Assembly (NCBI GenBank): GCA_020199905.1
Contig: JAIVJS010000071.1
Coordinates: forward strand, 108,501-172,500
Origin: Acidobacteriota bacterium
GTDB taxonomy: Bacteria; Acidobacteriota; Thermoanaerobaculia; UBA5066; Gp7-AA6
Reading direction: 5' to 3'
DNA length: 64,000 nucleotides
Both the position numbers and the translations under genes were made by a program. Below, piece by piece: positions 43,786 through 52,507 of this stretch; positions within the stretch are counted from its first letter, which is position 1, and each line of letters begins with the position of its first letter. Under the pieces are notes generated by a model. That model was not told the DNA's origin. It saw nothing but the letters and a program-made list of their open reading frames with translations, and did no database searches.

Positions 43786-44859
43786 GTGGGCTCTCCCCGT
43801 ACGGTCGTGCGCGGCTCCGGGATGTTCGTTCCCGAGGGAGTCGTCACCAACGAGCGCATGTCCCGCCTGATGGACACGAGCGACGAGTGGATCCGGCAGC
43901 GGACGGGGATCGCCGAGCGGCGTTATGCCCGCGCCGGGACCTCTTCCTGCGATCTGGGAATCGAGGCGGCAAGGCGCGCCCTCGAGGATGCCGGCCTCGA
44001 GGCGGGCGAGATCGATCTGATCGTCTTCGCGACCATGACGCCGGCGCATTACTTCCCCGGAAACGGCGGCCTTCTGGCGGCGGCGCTCGGGCTGCACGAG
44101 ACCCCCGCTCTCGACATCCGGATGCAGTGCGCGGGATTTCTCTCCGGGCTTCAGGTCTGCGACGCCTTTCTGCGCTCCGGGACCTACCGGCGCGTCCTGC
44201 TGGTCGGCGGCGAGTGCCACGCTTCTCTCTACCCCTGGTCGGAGGCGGAGTGGGCCGTGATGTTCGGCGAAGCCGAAGGGCCGGTCTCGCCCGCGGCTTA
44301 CGCCTGGGGGACGGCGCAGCGCGACCGCGCCGTGATCTTCGGAGACGGCGCGGGTGCTTTCGTCCTCGAGGCGCACGACGTGGACGACGGCCGGGGATTC
44401 CTGGGTTTCGAGATGCGGACAGACGGAACGCACTGGGACAAGCTGTACGTGCCCGGTGGCGGCTCCGCGTCCTTCCCGTACTTTTCCCCCGAACAGTTCG
44501 AGGACAACCGGACCGTTCCGGTGGTCGAAGGCCGCCAGGTGTTCCGTCTCGCGACGACGGCGATGCCGGCGATCGTCCGCGAGACCCTCGAGAAACATGG
44601 CGAGTCCCTCGAAAGCCTGTCGCTGCTTCTCATGCACCAGGCCAATCTGCGCATCAACGAATCCGTCCAGAAGACGCTCGGGCTCTCCGACGAAAAGGTC
44701 TTCAACAACATCCAGAAGTACGGGAACACCACGGCCGCGACCCTTCCGCTCGTCTTTCACGAGGCGAAGCAGGCGGGGCGCGTCAAGGCAGGCGACCTCA
44801 TCTGCTTCACCGCTCTCGGCGCGGGGCTGCACTGGGGGGCAGGTCTGCTCCGCGCTTAA
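43786..44859 (+). CDS. 3-oxoacyl-ACP synthase III family protein (FabH-like)
   Basis: The protein has 357 residues. The thiolase-fold triad is present: Cys in DIRMQCAGFLSG (near 118), His in LLLMHQANLRI and Asn in NIQKYGNTTAAT. DEWIRQRTGI and FGDGAGAFVLE are also family motifs. It condenses acyl-CoA with malonyl-ACP, but a 25-residue insertion (FGEAEGPVSPAAYAWGTAQ region) and lack of nearby fab genes leave open a role in another pathway, such as the hydrocarbon or secondary metabolite type. Start GTG 43786. Confidence 0.85.
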   Translation: MGSPRTVVRGSGMFVPEGVVTNERMSRLMDTSDEWIRQRTGIAERRYARAGTSSCDLGIEAARRALEDAGLEAGEIDLIVFATMTPAHYFPGNGGLLAAALGLHETPALDIRMQCAGFLSGLQVCDAFLRSGTYRRVLLVGGECHASLYPWSEAEWAVMFGEAEGPVSPAAYAWGTAQRDRAVIFGDGAGAFVLEAHDVDDGRGFLGFEMRTDGTHWDKLYVPGGGSASFPYFSPEQFEDNRTVPVVEGRQVFRLATTAMPAIVRETLEKHGESLESLSLLLMHQANLRINESVQKTLGLSDEKVFNNIQKYGNTTAATLPLVFHEAKQAGRVKAGDLICFTALGAGLHWGAGLLRA

Positions 44860-44903
44860 CTAAGAGCCGGTTAAAGCCCCCGGGCGCCGGGGTCTCTGGT
44901 CGC

Positions 44904-44909
44904 TATACT
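44904..44909 (+). promoter_or_regulatory. -10 element of the DUF5777 gene
   Basis: TATACT ends 8 nt before ATG 44918. Confidence 0.45.
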
Positions 44910-44917
44910 CCGCGCGC

Positions 44918-45787
44918 ATGAAATTCCGCGCCGTCGCCGCTCTGGCCGCAGCGATTCTTCTTCCCGCCGCCCGCCTCCCCGCCCGGACAGACGCGCCGCC
45001 GGCGACTCCGGAGGCGCCCGCCGCGCCGAAAGAGACCACGGCCGACGGCGCCGCCGCGCCGCGGCCGCCCGAGGGCTCCCGCATCATCAATCTCCCCTCG
45101 GCCGACGCCCCTCGCCGACGGACTCTGACCGTCCTCTTCACCCACCGGTTCTCCCAGCCCGTCGAGCAGAGCGACATCCACTCGCTCTATTCCTTCGACT
45201 CGGGAGCCGACATCGGAATCGGACTCGCCTACGCCCCGATCGACGACCTGGACGTCTCCCTCTACCGGACTTCGGGGCTCGACGTCTACGAGCTCGACGT
45301 CAGGTACCACGTCTTCTCGGCGGGTCCGCTCTCCGCGGCCGTCCGGCTCGGGGGCGACTGGCGCACCGAAGCGAACCTCCAGAACCGCAACGGGGTCTTC
45401 GCCCAGGCGATCCTGGGGGTGTCGCTCGGCTCGCGGGTGCGGTTGACCGCCGTTCCGACGTACGTTTCGAAGACCTCGGGACAGCGCTTCGTGTCGCCGA
45501 AGCCGTTCTACGAGAATCTCTTCAGCGTGCCGGCGGCGGTGTCCATCGCCGTCACTCGATCCATCAACGTCCAGGGAGAGGTCGAGCCGCGCCTCGGGAA
45601 GGCCGACTCGCGGGGGGTCGCCTGGATCGCCGCGATCGAGAAGACCGTCGTGCGGCACCGCTTCGCCTTCACCGTCGGAAATCAGCGCGGAACGACGGTG
45701 GACCAGTACATCGCGACGGATTTTTCGGGGCTTCACCCGCACGGCTACTATCTCGGATTCAATCTCGTGCGGCAGTGGAAGCTCTGA
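44918..45787 (+). CDS. DUF5777-like outer-membrane beta-barrel protein
   Basis: The protein has 289 residues. After a signal peptide (1-24) and a Pro/Ala linker, it has the pattern TVLFTHRFSQPV, SFDSGADIGIGLAYAP, DVSLYRTSGLDVYELDVRYHVF and a terminal YYLGFNLVRQWKL whose last residues end as a beta-strand. The alternating strands suggest an outer-membrane barrel. Family members often accompany cytochrome or YceI genes; none are near. Function unknown. The CBM9-like gene starts inside its last codons. Confidence 0.7.
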   Translation: MKFRAVAALAAAILLPAARLPARTDAPPATPEAPAAPKETTADGAAAPRPPEGSRIINLPSADAPRRRTLTVLFTHRFSQPVEQSDIHSLYSFDSGADIGIGLAYAPIDDLDVSLYRTSGLDVYELDVRYHVFSAGPLSAAVRLGGDWRTEANLQNRNGVFAQAILGVSLGSRVRLTAVPTYVSKTSGQRFVSPKPFYENLFSVPAAVSIAVTRSINVQGEVEPRLGKADSRGVAWIAAIEKTVVRHRFAFTVGNQRGTTVDQYIATDFSGLHPHGYYLGFNLVRQWKL

Positions 45788-46410
45788 CTCCCCCGCCCCG
45801 GACCCGCGTCCCCTTCCTCTCCCCGACAGACCGCCTGGTCTCCCTTCCCTCGATGCCGCTCGTCCGCGCGCGGGATGGAGAGGACCCGCGTCTGAAGACC
45901 GCCGTGCGCCTGGGCTGGCGGGCCGGGTGCCTCCTCGTCCGCTTCGACGCGCGGGACGACGGATGCGTGGCGACGAAGGTGCGGCGAGACGATTCTCTGT
46001 GGGAGGAAGACGTCTTCGAGGTCTTCCTCACGCCCCTCGATCCTCCGCACGCGTACTTCGAGTTCGAGATCAACCCGCTCGGAACGCTGTTCGACGCCGC
46101 GATCCTGTCGCCGCGCCTCGTCCGCCCGACGATCTGTCTCGACGTCGGCTGGGATTGCGCGGGATACAGGGCGCGCGTAGAACGGCGGGAGAAGAGCTGG
46201 TCGGCGCTGTTGTCGATTCCCCTCGCGCCCTTGTGCGGAGGCTCGATTCCGCCCGTCTGGCGCGCCAACTTCTTCCGCGTCGACCGCGGCGCGGGACGCG
46301 GCCCCGACGAGTTCTCCGCCTGGTCTCCTCTTCACCGCGACCCCGTCGACTTCCACGACGCGAAGCGGTTCGGGACTCTGGTGCTGGAGAGGTCGAGCGG
46401 TCCGGATTGA
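45775..46410 (+). CDS. CBM9-like carbohydrate-binding domain protein
   Basis: The protein has 211 residues, a single CBM9-like beta-sandwich (VRLGWRAGCLLVRFDARD, DDSLWEEDVFEVFLTPLD, YFEFEINPLGTLFDAAI, WRANFFRVDRG). The aromatic residues of YFEFEINP and ANFFR are the sort that line the sugar site. No signal peptide is seen. GTG 45775 gives a 13-bp overlap with the preceding gene. It probably binds a glycan, but whether it acts in the periplasm is unclear. Confidence 0.78.
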   Translation: MEALTPPPRTRVPFLSPTDRLVSLPSMPLVRARDGEDPRLKTAVRLGWRAGCLLVRFDARDDGCVATKVRRDDSLWEEDVFEVFLTPLDPPHAYFEFEINPLGTLFDAAILSPRLVRPTICLDVGWDCAGYRARVERREKSWSALLSIPLAPLCGGSIPPVWRANFFRVDRGAGRGPDEFSAWSPLHRDPVDFHDAKRFGTLVLERSSGPD

Positions 46411-46435
46411 AAGGACGACGAGAGCGGGGGCTCCT

Positions 46436-46516
46436 CGATTCCCGATCTCGTTGACCGCGGAGTACCGCGGCCCTCTCGCTCCCGTTGGTCGCTCGGCTCC
46501 CGATTCCCGATTCCCG
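46436..46516. repeat. Weak period-7 array between convergent genes
   Basis: CGATTCC-type units at 46436-46450 and 46500-46516 flank GC-rich sequence with GACCGCGGAGTACCGCGG. The array is shorter and less regular than the others. Confidence 0.55.
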
Positions 46517-46524
46517 TCCCCTCG

Positions 46525-47208
46525 CTATTCCGGCAGCACCACTTCCGTGCGGCGATTGAGGGCGCGTCCCGCGGGCGTCGCGTTGCTCTCGACCGGGAAG
46601 TCCTTGCCGAAACCCCGGGGCTCGAGCCTCGCCTTCGCGACGCCTCCGGCCGCCGAGAGGTAGTTGAAGACGGCGTTGGCGCGGTCGAGCGAGAGCTTGA
46701 GGTTGAAGTCGTCCTTCCCCGTCGCGTCGGTGTATCCACAGACATAGGCCTTCGCGTTCGGGAAGTAGGTGTTCAGGATCTCCTTCTGCTTGTTCAGGAT
46801 GGGGAGAGCCTCCGGCTTCAGGTCGGACTTGCCGCTGTCGAAGGAGACCTTCTCGGAGTACTCGAAGACGAGAAGCCGCCCCGCTCCGAGCTTCTTCGCG
46901 AGCGGCGACGGCTCCTTCGCGAAGCGGAAGATCACCTGCGCGGTCTCGGGGGACAGGATCCGGATCCGCTTTTCGACGACCTCTCCCTCCGTCGCGGTCG
47001 CCTGGATGGATTCGAGGTCGTCGAAGGTCTCGATCTCGAAGCGCTGCGGGACGGACCCGACTGTCTTGTTGCGGTATTTGACCTCGGCCTTGCCGGGCTC
47101 CGACAGAACGTCGATCGTCATCTTCAGCTCGAGCCGCTTCGCGCAGCCGGTCGCCAGGGTGAGCGCGGCGACGACGAAGGCGCAAACAGAATATCGGCGT
47201 CGCGTCAT
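46525..47208 (-). CDS. OmpA family lipoprotein
   Basis: The protein has 227 residues. The lipobox is TLATGCAK, with Cys about residue 20. The middle (60-110) is a beta-rich domain, and the C-terminal OmpA-like domain shows FDSGKSDLKPEALPILNKQ, VCGYTDATGKDDFNLKLSLDRA and NRRTEVVLP, with the peptidoglycan-binding Asp and Arg. It should tie the outer membrane to the cell wall. ATG 47208 has AGGAG upstream. It follows the kinase gene by 17 bp. Confidence 0.88.
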   Translation of the reverse strand: MTRRRYSVCAFVVAALTLATGCAKRLELKMTIDVLSEPGKAEVKYRNKTVGSVPQRFEIETFDDLESIQATATEGEVVEKRIRILSPETAQVIFRFAKEPSPLAKKLGAGRLLVFEYSEKVSFDSGKSDLKPEALPILNKQKEILNTYFPNAKAYVCGYTDATGKDDFNLKLSLDRANAVFNYLSAAGGVAKARLEPRGFGKDFPVESNATPAGRALNRRTEVVLPE

Positions 47209-47225
47209 GGCGCTCCTCATGGTTT

Positions 47226-48896
47226 TCACGGGTTTTCGGGCCCCGGAATTATAACCGGCACACCGACCGTGGACTGAACGGGGCGGCCCTCGGAGTCCCG
47301 CGCCGGCTTGAAGCGATAGCGGAGGATCGCGGCGCGTGCGGCGCGGTCGCACTCCGGGCAGACGGGAGAGATGACCCGCGCGTCCTTCACCGTCCCGTCC
47401 TCGGCGATCGTCACACGCAGCCCGACGCTTCGGTTGGCGAACTCGCGCAACAGCTCAGGGGACAGCTCGATCGCCGGCGCGCTTTCACTCTGCGCCGGAA
47501 CCGCCGGCCGGCGGGACGACGCCGCGCCGGGCTCCGCCGCGGACGGGTCGGCGCGCGGACGCGCCGGCGGCGGGTGAACGGGACGGGGCCGCTCGGCGGG
47601 CGAGGAAGCCGCGGCCGCGACGCGCGCGCCGGGAGTCGGTTCCGGCGCCGCGGTCGGCGCGGGCGGCGGCGTGGCGGGAGGAGCGGTCGGGCGAAGCGAG
47701 GAAACCGTCGGAGCGGCGGCCGGGGCGGCGGACACCGGGGGGGCGACGTGAGAGGTTCGCGTCGCGAGAAACGCCCCGAGCGCCGGCAATCCGATCGCGG
47801 CGGCGATCCACCACATCCGGCCGCGGCGGCGCGCCGGCAGGGGAGGGAGGGCGGCGGAGGCCGCCGGCGGGGCCGTGCGGATGGTCGGCACCGATGCGGA
47901 AAGAACCGCGGCCGCGGGAAGCTCGACGAAGGGCCCGACGGTCGCCGAGAGGACGGACGGCGTGCCGCCGGACGGAAGTGAACGCCCGGACGGCGTGCCA
48001 CCGTGTTCGGGAGGTCGTCCGAACTTGTCCGGAGGCGGAAGCGGCACCGGGTTGCCGGCGAGAAAATCTTTCAACGCCTGTCCCATCTCGCCAGCGGTCT
48101 GGAAACGGGCGGCAGGGTCCCGCTCGAGCGACTTCATCACGATCGACTCGAAGATCGGGTGGATTCCGGGGCGCTTCGGGCCGAGCGGCTCCGCCGCCAT
48201 CGTGAACCGCTTCATGGCCATGCGGACCGGGTCGGTGTCCTGGAAAGGAAAGCTGTTCGAGACCATCCGGTAGAGGGTCGCGCCGAGCGAATAGATGTCC
48301 GCCCGGCCGTCGATGGCTCCGCCCGTCAGTTGCTCCGGCGCGATGTAGGCGGGCGAGCCGAGGATCGTGCCCGTCCGCGTGTGAACGACGCTCTGCTCCG
48401 ACTTGGCGATGCCGAAGTCCATCAGGTACGGATGGCGCCGGATGTCGACCAGGATGTTCTCGGGCTTGATGTCGCGGTGCACGATGCCGCGCGCGTGGCT
48501 GTAGTCGAGCGCGTCGCACACGGCGGCGGCGAGCGCGGCCGTCTCGACCTCGGACCACGGGCCCTTCTGCTTGAGCTCGCGGATCAGGGTCGGGCCGTCG
48601 ACGAACTGCATCGTGAACCAGCAGAGGTCCTCGTGCTGCCCGTACGCGAAGATCTTGATGATGTTCGCGTGGTCCAGGGACGCCGCCAGCCGCGCCTCCT
48701 GCCGGAAGCGCTCCGCGAAATCCGGGTCCTCGATGTCGGCCGCGAGGACCTTCAGAGCCTCGATCCGGTCGAGCCGGCGATTCCGGACGCGGTACACCGT
48801 CGCGAAACCGCCTCGGCCGAGATGCCCGACCATCTCGTAACTCTCCGCGAGGAGGGCCGAGATCCGGACCTCGCGCGCGTCGAATGGTGAAGACAA
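47226..48896 (-). CDS. serine/threonine protein kinase with C-terminal TonB-C-like domain
   Basis: The protein has 556 residues. The kinase domain (about 17-280) has LGRGGFATVYRV, the Lys in EALKVL, HRDIKPENIL and MDFGIAKS, GSPAYIAPEQ and the SLGATLYRM region, all active-site motifs being intact. A Pro-rich linker and one transmembrane helix (about 355-375; WWIAAAIGLPALGAFLAT) lead to an external Ala/Pro-rich stretch and a C-terminal domain of about 75 residues (SVGLRVTIAEDGTVKDARVISP, ILRYRFKPA) that matches the TonB C-terminal fold. Such a fusion is unusual. The start is TTG 48896. The OmpA lipoprotein gene follows. Confidence 0.85.
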   Translation of the reverse strand: MSSPFDAREVRISALLAESYEMVGHLGRGGFATVYRVRNRRLDRIEALKVLAADIEDPDFAERFRQEARLAASLDHANIIKIFAYGQHEDLCWFTMQFVDGPTLIRELKQKGPWSEVETAALAAAVCDALDYSHARGIVHRDIKPENILVDIRRHPYLMDFGIAKSEQSVVHTRTGTILGSPAYIAPEQLTGGAIDGRADIYSLGATLYRMVSNSFPFQDTDPVRMAMKRFTMAAEPLGPKRPGIHPIFESIVMKSLERDPAARFQTAGEMGQALKDFLAGNPVPLPPPDKFGRPPEHGGTPSGRSLPSGGTPSVLSATVGPFVELPAAAVLSASVPTIRTAPPAASAALPPLPARRRGRMWWIAAAIGLPALGAFLATRTSHVAPPVSAAPAAAPTVSSLRPTAPPATPPPAPTAAPEPTPGARVAAAASSPAERPRPVHPPPARPRADPSAAEPGAASSRRPAVPAQSESAPAIELSPELLREFANRSVGLRVTIAEDGTVKDARVISPVCPECDRAARAAILRYRFKPARDSEGRPVQSTVGVPVIIPGPENP

Positions 48897-48947
48897 GGGA
48901 GGGTTGAAGGAAGGTTGAGCGTTATGCGTTGAACGTCAGAACACGGA

Positions 48948-49382
48948 TCAGGAGAACGTCGTCAGACCGCGGTCCGGGCGCGAGAACGGGATTCCCTGGC
49001 CACTCAGCCAGTTCTGAGCTCTTTCCAGGGCCTGCCGTTCCTTGAAGTGGAAGAAACGCGCCTCCTCCTTGGGGAAACGCAGGAGGGTCGTGCGAAACGT
49101 GGCGGCGGAATCCTGCCCCTGCAGCGAGGCGGCCAGCGTCCGCCGGCAGGCCTCGTCTTCGCAATGAGGAAGGAACGCCTCGAGGTCTCCGAGCGTGCGC
49201 TCCCCCTGGTCCCGCGGCAAAGCCACGAACCGCGGGTTTTCCGAAAACTCCGCGTGACGCCGGGAATCCGAGACGAGCGCCTGCTCGACGTCCCCGGTCT
49301 CCCGGTCGAAAAAGTGGGTGATCCGGTGGGACCGGCTCTCGAAGCCGACGATCAGGCCCTCCCAGTCGATTCGGAGCGTCAT
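48948..49382 (-). CDS. UPF0158-like protein
   Basis: The protein has 144 residues. It has the HFFDRETGDVEQAL hairpin and RFFHFKERQALERAQNWLS helix typical of UPF0158. The family function is unknown. It is cytoplasmic by composition. The gene is divergent from the diiron gene and upstream of the kinase gene, separated by a heptamer-like remnant (48905-48945). Confidence 0.72.
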   Translation of the reverse strand: MTLRIDWEGLIVGFESRSHRITHFFDRETGDVEQALVSDSRRHAEFSENPRFVALPRDQGERTLGDLEAFLPHCEDEACRRTLAASLQGQDSAATFRTTLLRFPKEEARFFHFKERQALERAQNWLSGQGIPFSRPDRGLTTFS

Positions 49383-49433
49383 CAGAGGTGCGGAATGCGT
49401 CCTGGAAAATCGGGATTCGAGGGCATATGCCGG

Positions 49434-49439
49434 TATGAT
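49434..49439 (+). promoter_or_regulatory. -10 element of the PaaA/BoxB-like gene
   Basis: TATGAT ends 11 nt before ATG 49451; no ribosome-binding site follows. Confidence 0.4.
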
Positions 49440-49450
49440 ACGCGGTTCAT

Positions 49451-50581
49451 ATGGTTGTGAAAAAAATCTCGACGTTCGACGACTGGATCGACTCGTTCCG
49501 CTCCTGGCAGAAGGACATCGACCTTCGCCTGCCCCGCTTCTCGGACTATCAGTTCGAGGCGAAGTACGGAGACCTGAAGACTTCCGAGATTGAGTTCGGC
49601 GACTTCGCCGGCAACCGGAAGTGGGAGCGGGTCACTCAGATTCCCCAGCAGCAGATCCGGGACGCGCTCTTGAACCTCATCGTCTATCAGGGCGACACCG
49701 AGTTCGCTTCTGTCGAACAGCAGCGCAACCTTCTCGACACCTCTCCTTCCGACTACGACACCGACAGCGTCTGCCGGATCATGGTCGAAGAGATGCGGCA
49801 CGGCTGGCAGATGTGCCACCTGCTCGTCAACCAGTTCGGAGAGACGGGCAAGGTCGAGGCGCGCAAGCTCCTCGAGCGCCGCGCGTGGGACAACAGCCGC
49901 CTGCTCGGGTCGTTCAACGTGGACGTCGACAACTGGGTCGACTTTTTCACCTACACCGAGTTCGTCGACCGCGACGGGAAGTTTCAGCTGAACATGCTCT
50001 CCACGTCGGCGTTCGAGCCGCTCGCGCGGTCGATGGGCCCCATGCTCCGCGAAGAAGGCTTTCACCTCGGCACGGGCCACATGGGCCTCCAGCGGATCGT
50101 GAAGGCGGGCCGCGTTCCGCCCGCGCTCCTCCAGAAGTACATCAACAAGTGGCTCTCGACGGCGTACGACCTCTTCGGCAAGGACTCCTCGTCATCCGCC
50201 GAGTGGTTCTACGTCTGGGGACTGAAGGGCCGGTACGACGAATCCAGGCAGTCGGAGGCGCCGGACAAGGCGCACCTGAACGAGCTCTCCCGCGAAATGT
50301 ATCGCCAGGAGGTCGAGAAGCTCCTCCAGTCGATCAGCCGCCTCCTTCCCCCGGGAGTGGATCCCATCGTCGCTCCCGACATGAAGTTTCATCGCTCGAT
50401 CGGGGAGTTCGCGGGCGAGCCGTACTCGGTCACGGGAGAACGGCTGTCGCCCGAGGCGTACGCGAAGCACGCCGCCGAGGTCCTCCCGAACGAGGAGGAG
50501 AAGCAGTTCGTCCGGGACCTGATGAGAGTGCCCGGCTGGATCGCGCCCCGCGAAGAGGTCACCGCCATCACCGAGAACTGA
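49451..50581 (+). CDS. ferritin-like diiron protein of the PaaA/BoxB type
   Basis: The protein has 376 residues. Iron-binding helices are in GDTEFASVEQQRN, IMVEEMRHGWQM (ExxH) and MLREEGFHLGTGH (ExxH), matching the phenylacetyl-CoA/benzoyl-CoA epoxidase oxygenase subunits. No PaaB-E, BoxA or CoA-ligase genes are nearby, so it is an orphan member. It may act on another CoA thioester or serve a different oxidation. Start ATG 49451. Confidence 0.82.
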   Translation: MVVKKISTFDDWIDSFRSWQKDIDLRLPRFSDYQFEAKYGDLKTSEIEFGDFAGNRKWERVTQIPQQQIRDALLNLIVYQGDTEFASVEQQRNLLDTSPSDYDTDSVCRIMVEEMRHGWQMCHLLVNQFGETGKVEARKLLERRAWDNSRLLGSFNVDVDNWVDFFTYTEFVDRDGKFQLNMLSTSAFEPLARSMGPMLREEGFHLGTGHMGLQRIVKAGRVPPALLQKYINKWLSTAYDLFGKDSSSSAEWFYVWGLKGRYDESRQSEAPDKAHLNELSREMYRQEVEKLLQSISRLLPPGVDPIVAPDMKFHRSIGEFAGEPYSVTGERLSPEAYAKHAAEVLPNEEEKQFVRDLMRVPGWIAPREEVTAITEN

Positions 50582-50585
50582 GGAG

Positions 50586-51659
50586 CTGACGGCCTCCGTT
50601 CTTCGCCGCCGGCTCCTCTCCTGGTACCGGAAAGAGAACCGGCAGCTCCCCTGGCGCGGGACACGCGACCCCTACCGCATCTGGGTCTCGGAAGTCATGC
50701 TCCAGCAGACGACCGTGGCGGCGGTCCTTCCGCGGTACGTCTCCTTCCTCGACCGCTTCCCGGACATCGACTCTCTCGCGCGCGCGAAAGAGGAGTCGGT
50801 GCTGGCCGAGTGGTCGGGCCTGGGGTACTACGCCCGGGCGCGGCACCTCTCGCGGGCGGCGCGCCAGGTCGTACGGGAGCACGGCGGCGAGCTGCCGCGC
50901 GACATCGCGGCGCTCCGCGCGCTTCCCGGCTTCGGCGAATACACGGCGGCCGCCGTGGCGTCGCTCGCCTGGGACGTCCGGGCGCCCGCGGCCGATGCGA
51001 ACGTCACGCGAGTCCTCTCCCGCGTTCACGCCATCCCGGGAACGGCCGGATCTCGGGCTCACCGGCAGCGGGTTCTCGTCGCCGCGACCGAGCTCCTCCC
51101 CCTCGCCCGGCCCGGCGACGCAACCGCCGCGCTGATGGATCTGGGACAGGCGATCTGTCTTCCCCGGCGGCCGCTCTGCCCCCGATGCCCGCTCCGCGCC
51201 GAATGTGCCGGCCTCGCGTCCGGAGATCCGGAGCGGTATCCCCGGCGCCCGTCGAAGCCCCCGATGGGGCGCGCGACCGTCGCCGCTGGCGTGGTCCGCC
51301 GGGAAGGGCGCGCGCTTCTCCTCCGTCGGGCAGGACGGGCCTCCCTGGGAGGGCTGTGGGAGTTCCCCTCCGCGCAGGCGGAGACCTTGCCGGCCGCGAA
51401 GGAGGACCTGGGGCTTCTGCTGCGCTCGCTCGGTCTGATGCTCGACGACGCCACGCCGCCCGCGCCGGCGGACCATACGATCATGCGGAGGCGCCTGGAG
51501 ATCGCGGTGTTTCGCGCGTTGCCGGCAGAGCTCCCGATAGCGCCGGTGACGGGCGGTGGGGCGCGGTGGTGGACGCCGTCCGAGCTCGACCGGGCGGCCG
51601 TCTCGACCCTCACCCGGAAGATCGGGCGCGCGGCGGGGTTCCTTCCGGTGGCACAATGA
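50586..51659 (+). CDS. mutY: A/G-specific adenine glycosylase, probable CTG start
   Basis: The protein has about 357 residues. MutY landmarks are LPWRGTRDPYRIWVSEVMLQQT (Glu catalytic), LPGFGEYTAAAVASLAW (helix-hairpin-helix), PAADANVTRVLSR (catalytic Asp), the 4Fe-4S Cys of LCPRCPLRAEC and a C-terminal NUDIX-like domain (GGLWEFPSA). It removes A opposite 8-oxoG. Frames starting at ATG 50697 would drop the catalytic Glu helix. Between the upstream stop and LPWR no ATG, GTG or TTG exists in frame; CTG 50586 fits the family's N-terminus. Confidence 0.88.
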   Translation: MTASVLRRRLLSWYRKENRQLPWRGTRDPYRIWVSEVMLQQTTVAAVLPRYVSFLDRFPDIDSLARAKEESVLAEWSGLGYYARARHLSRAARQVVREHGGELPRDIAALRALPGFGEYTAAAVASLAWDVRAPAADANVTRVLSRVHAIPGTAGSRAHRQRVLVAATELLPLARPGDATAALMDLGQAICLPRRPLCPRCPLRAECAGLASGDPERYPRRPSKPPMGRATVAAGVVRREGRALLLRRAGRASLGGLWEFPSAQAETLPAAKEDLGLLLRSLGLMLDDATPPAPADHTIMRRRLEIAVFRALPAELPIAPVTGGGARWWTPSELDRAAVSTLTRKIGRAAGFLPVAQ

Positions 51660-51666
51660 TCCGATC

Positions 51667-52122
51667 CTGACCAGAACGACAGGCGGCTGGATTCTCCTGG
51701 GCGCATGGATCGCGCTCGCCCGAGCCGCGAACGCGGCCCCGCCCGAGGACCCGGAGCCGGGTCCGGCGTCCCGCCTGACGCTTCGCAACGGGACCGTCTA
51801 TCTCCTGCGCGAGGCTCCGCGAACTTCGGGCTCGCGCGTCGTCTTCACGACGATGGACGGCCAGCTGTATTCGATGGATCAGAGCGAGATCGAATCGATC
51901 GGAGCCGCTCCCCGCGCAACGCGCACTCCGAGGCCCTTCTACAGCACGGAGGATTCCCGCGCTCTCGGCGCGCTCGCCAAGCGGGACCGCGAGGCCCGCG
52001 GGTTGAAAGCGGAGGTCGCTCCCCGCCGCGCCCCGGCGGGCGGCAAACGCGCGCCGGCAAGGAAGCGCACGCGCAAGCCGGCGTCCGCGACGACGCCAAA
52101 GACGACGCCGCGCGCGTCGTAG
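51667..52122 (+). CDS. small secreted basic protein, probable CTG start
   Basis: The protein has about 151 residues. The first 25 form a good signal peptide (TGGWILLGAWIALARAANAAP). The middle (35-75) is a short beta-rich stretch (LRNGTVYLLREA, VVFTTMDGQLYSMDQSEIESI), and the C-terminus is a basic Lys/Arg/Ala/Pro tail. CTG 51667 is the only start giving the signal peptide a proper n-region; an AATGAT or CACAAT -10-like box lies 6-9 nt upstream. Function unknown. Confidence 0.55.
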   Translation: MTRTTGGWILLGAWIALARAANAAPPEDPEPGPASRLTLRNGTVYLLREAPRTSGSRVVFTTMDGQLYSMDQSEIESIGAAPRATRTPRPFYSTEDSRALGALAKRDREARGLKAEVAPRRAPAGGKRAPARKRTRKPASATTPKTTPRAS

Positions 52123-52125
52123 TGG

Positions 52126-52227
52126 AGAGGTTTGAGTCGAGAGTTGAGAGCAGGAAGGCGGTCCGCGCCGAATCAATCCGTACCTGAGTCTCTTAACTCT
52201 TAATTCTGACTCTCGACTCTCAACTTT
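52126..52227. repeat. Period-7 inverted arrays 3' of the small secreted gene
   Basis: GGTTTGA, GTCGAGA and GTTGAGA (52128-52149) face TTAACTC, TTAATTC, TGACTCT, CGACTCT and CAACTTT (52192-52227) in inverted orientation, with 7-bp spacing. Confidence 0.85.
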
Positions 52228-52495
52228 CCCGAAGAGCGCCGCGACGGCTCGGCCAGAGCCTGCGCGGTGAGGGGCTTCGGGAAAAGACGCCGCACCGGCA
52301 ATCGAATTTCATCACGCCCCTCGACGCCGGCCTCCCATAAGACCGACGGTGTTTCGATCGGTGCCTGCGGCAAACGCCTCTGAATCGGCTGATTTGCCGC
52401 ACGGATTCATCCGCTCGCCGCGTGTGTCGTCCCCGACCGAAGGGAGGGAGAGGCTCACGCGGCCGTTGGCGGCGCACCAGCGCTGCCGACGTGTT
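52228..52495. other. Intergenic region, no gene seen
   Basis: After the heptamer block these 268 bp contain no supported reading frame, tRNA or hairpin beyond short GC repeats. The right end leads into the hydrolase promoter. Confidence 0.4.
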
Positions 52496-52501
52496 TATGA
52501 T
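52496..52501 (+). promoter_or_regulatory. -10 element of the alpha/beta hydrolase gene
   Basis: TATGAT ends 6 nt before ATG 52508, a leaderless layout. Confidence 0.5.
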
Positions 52502-52507
52502 GCGCCC

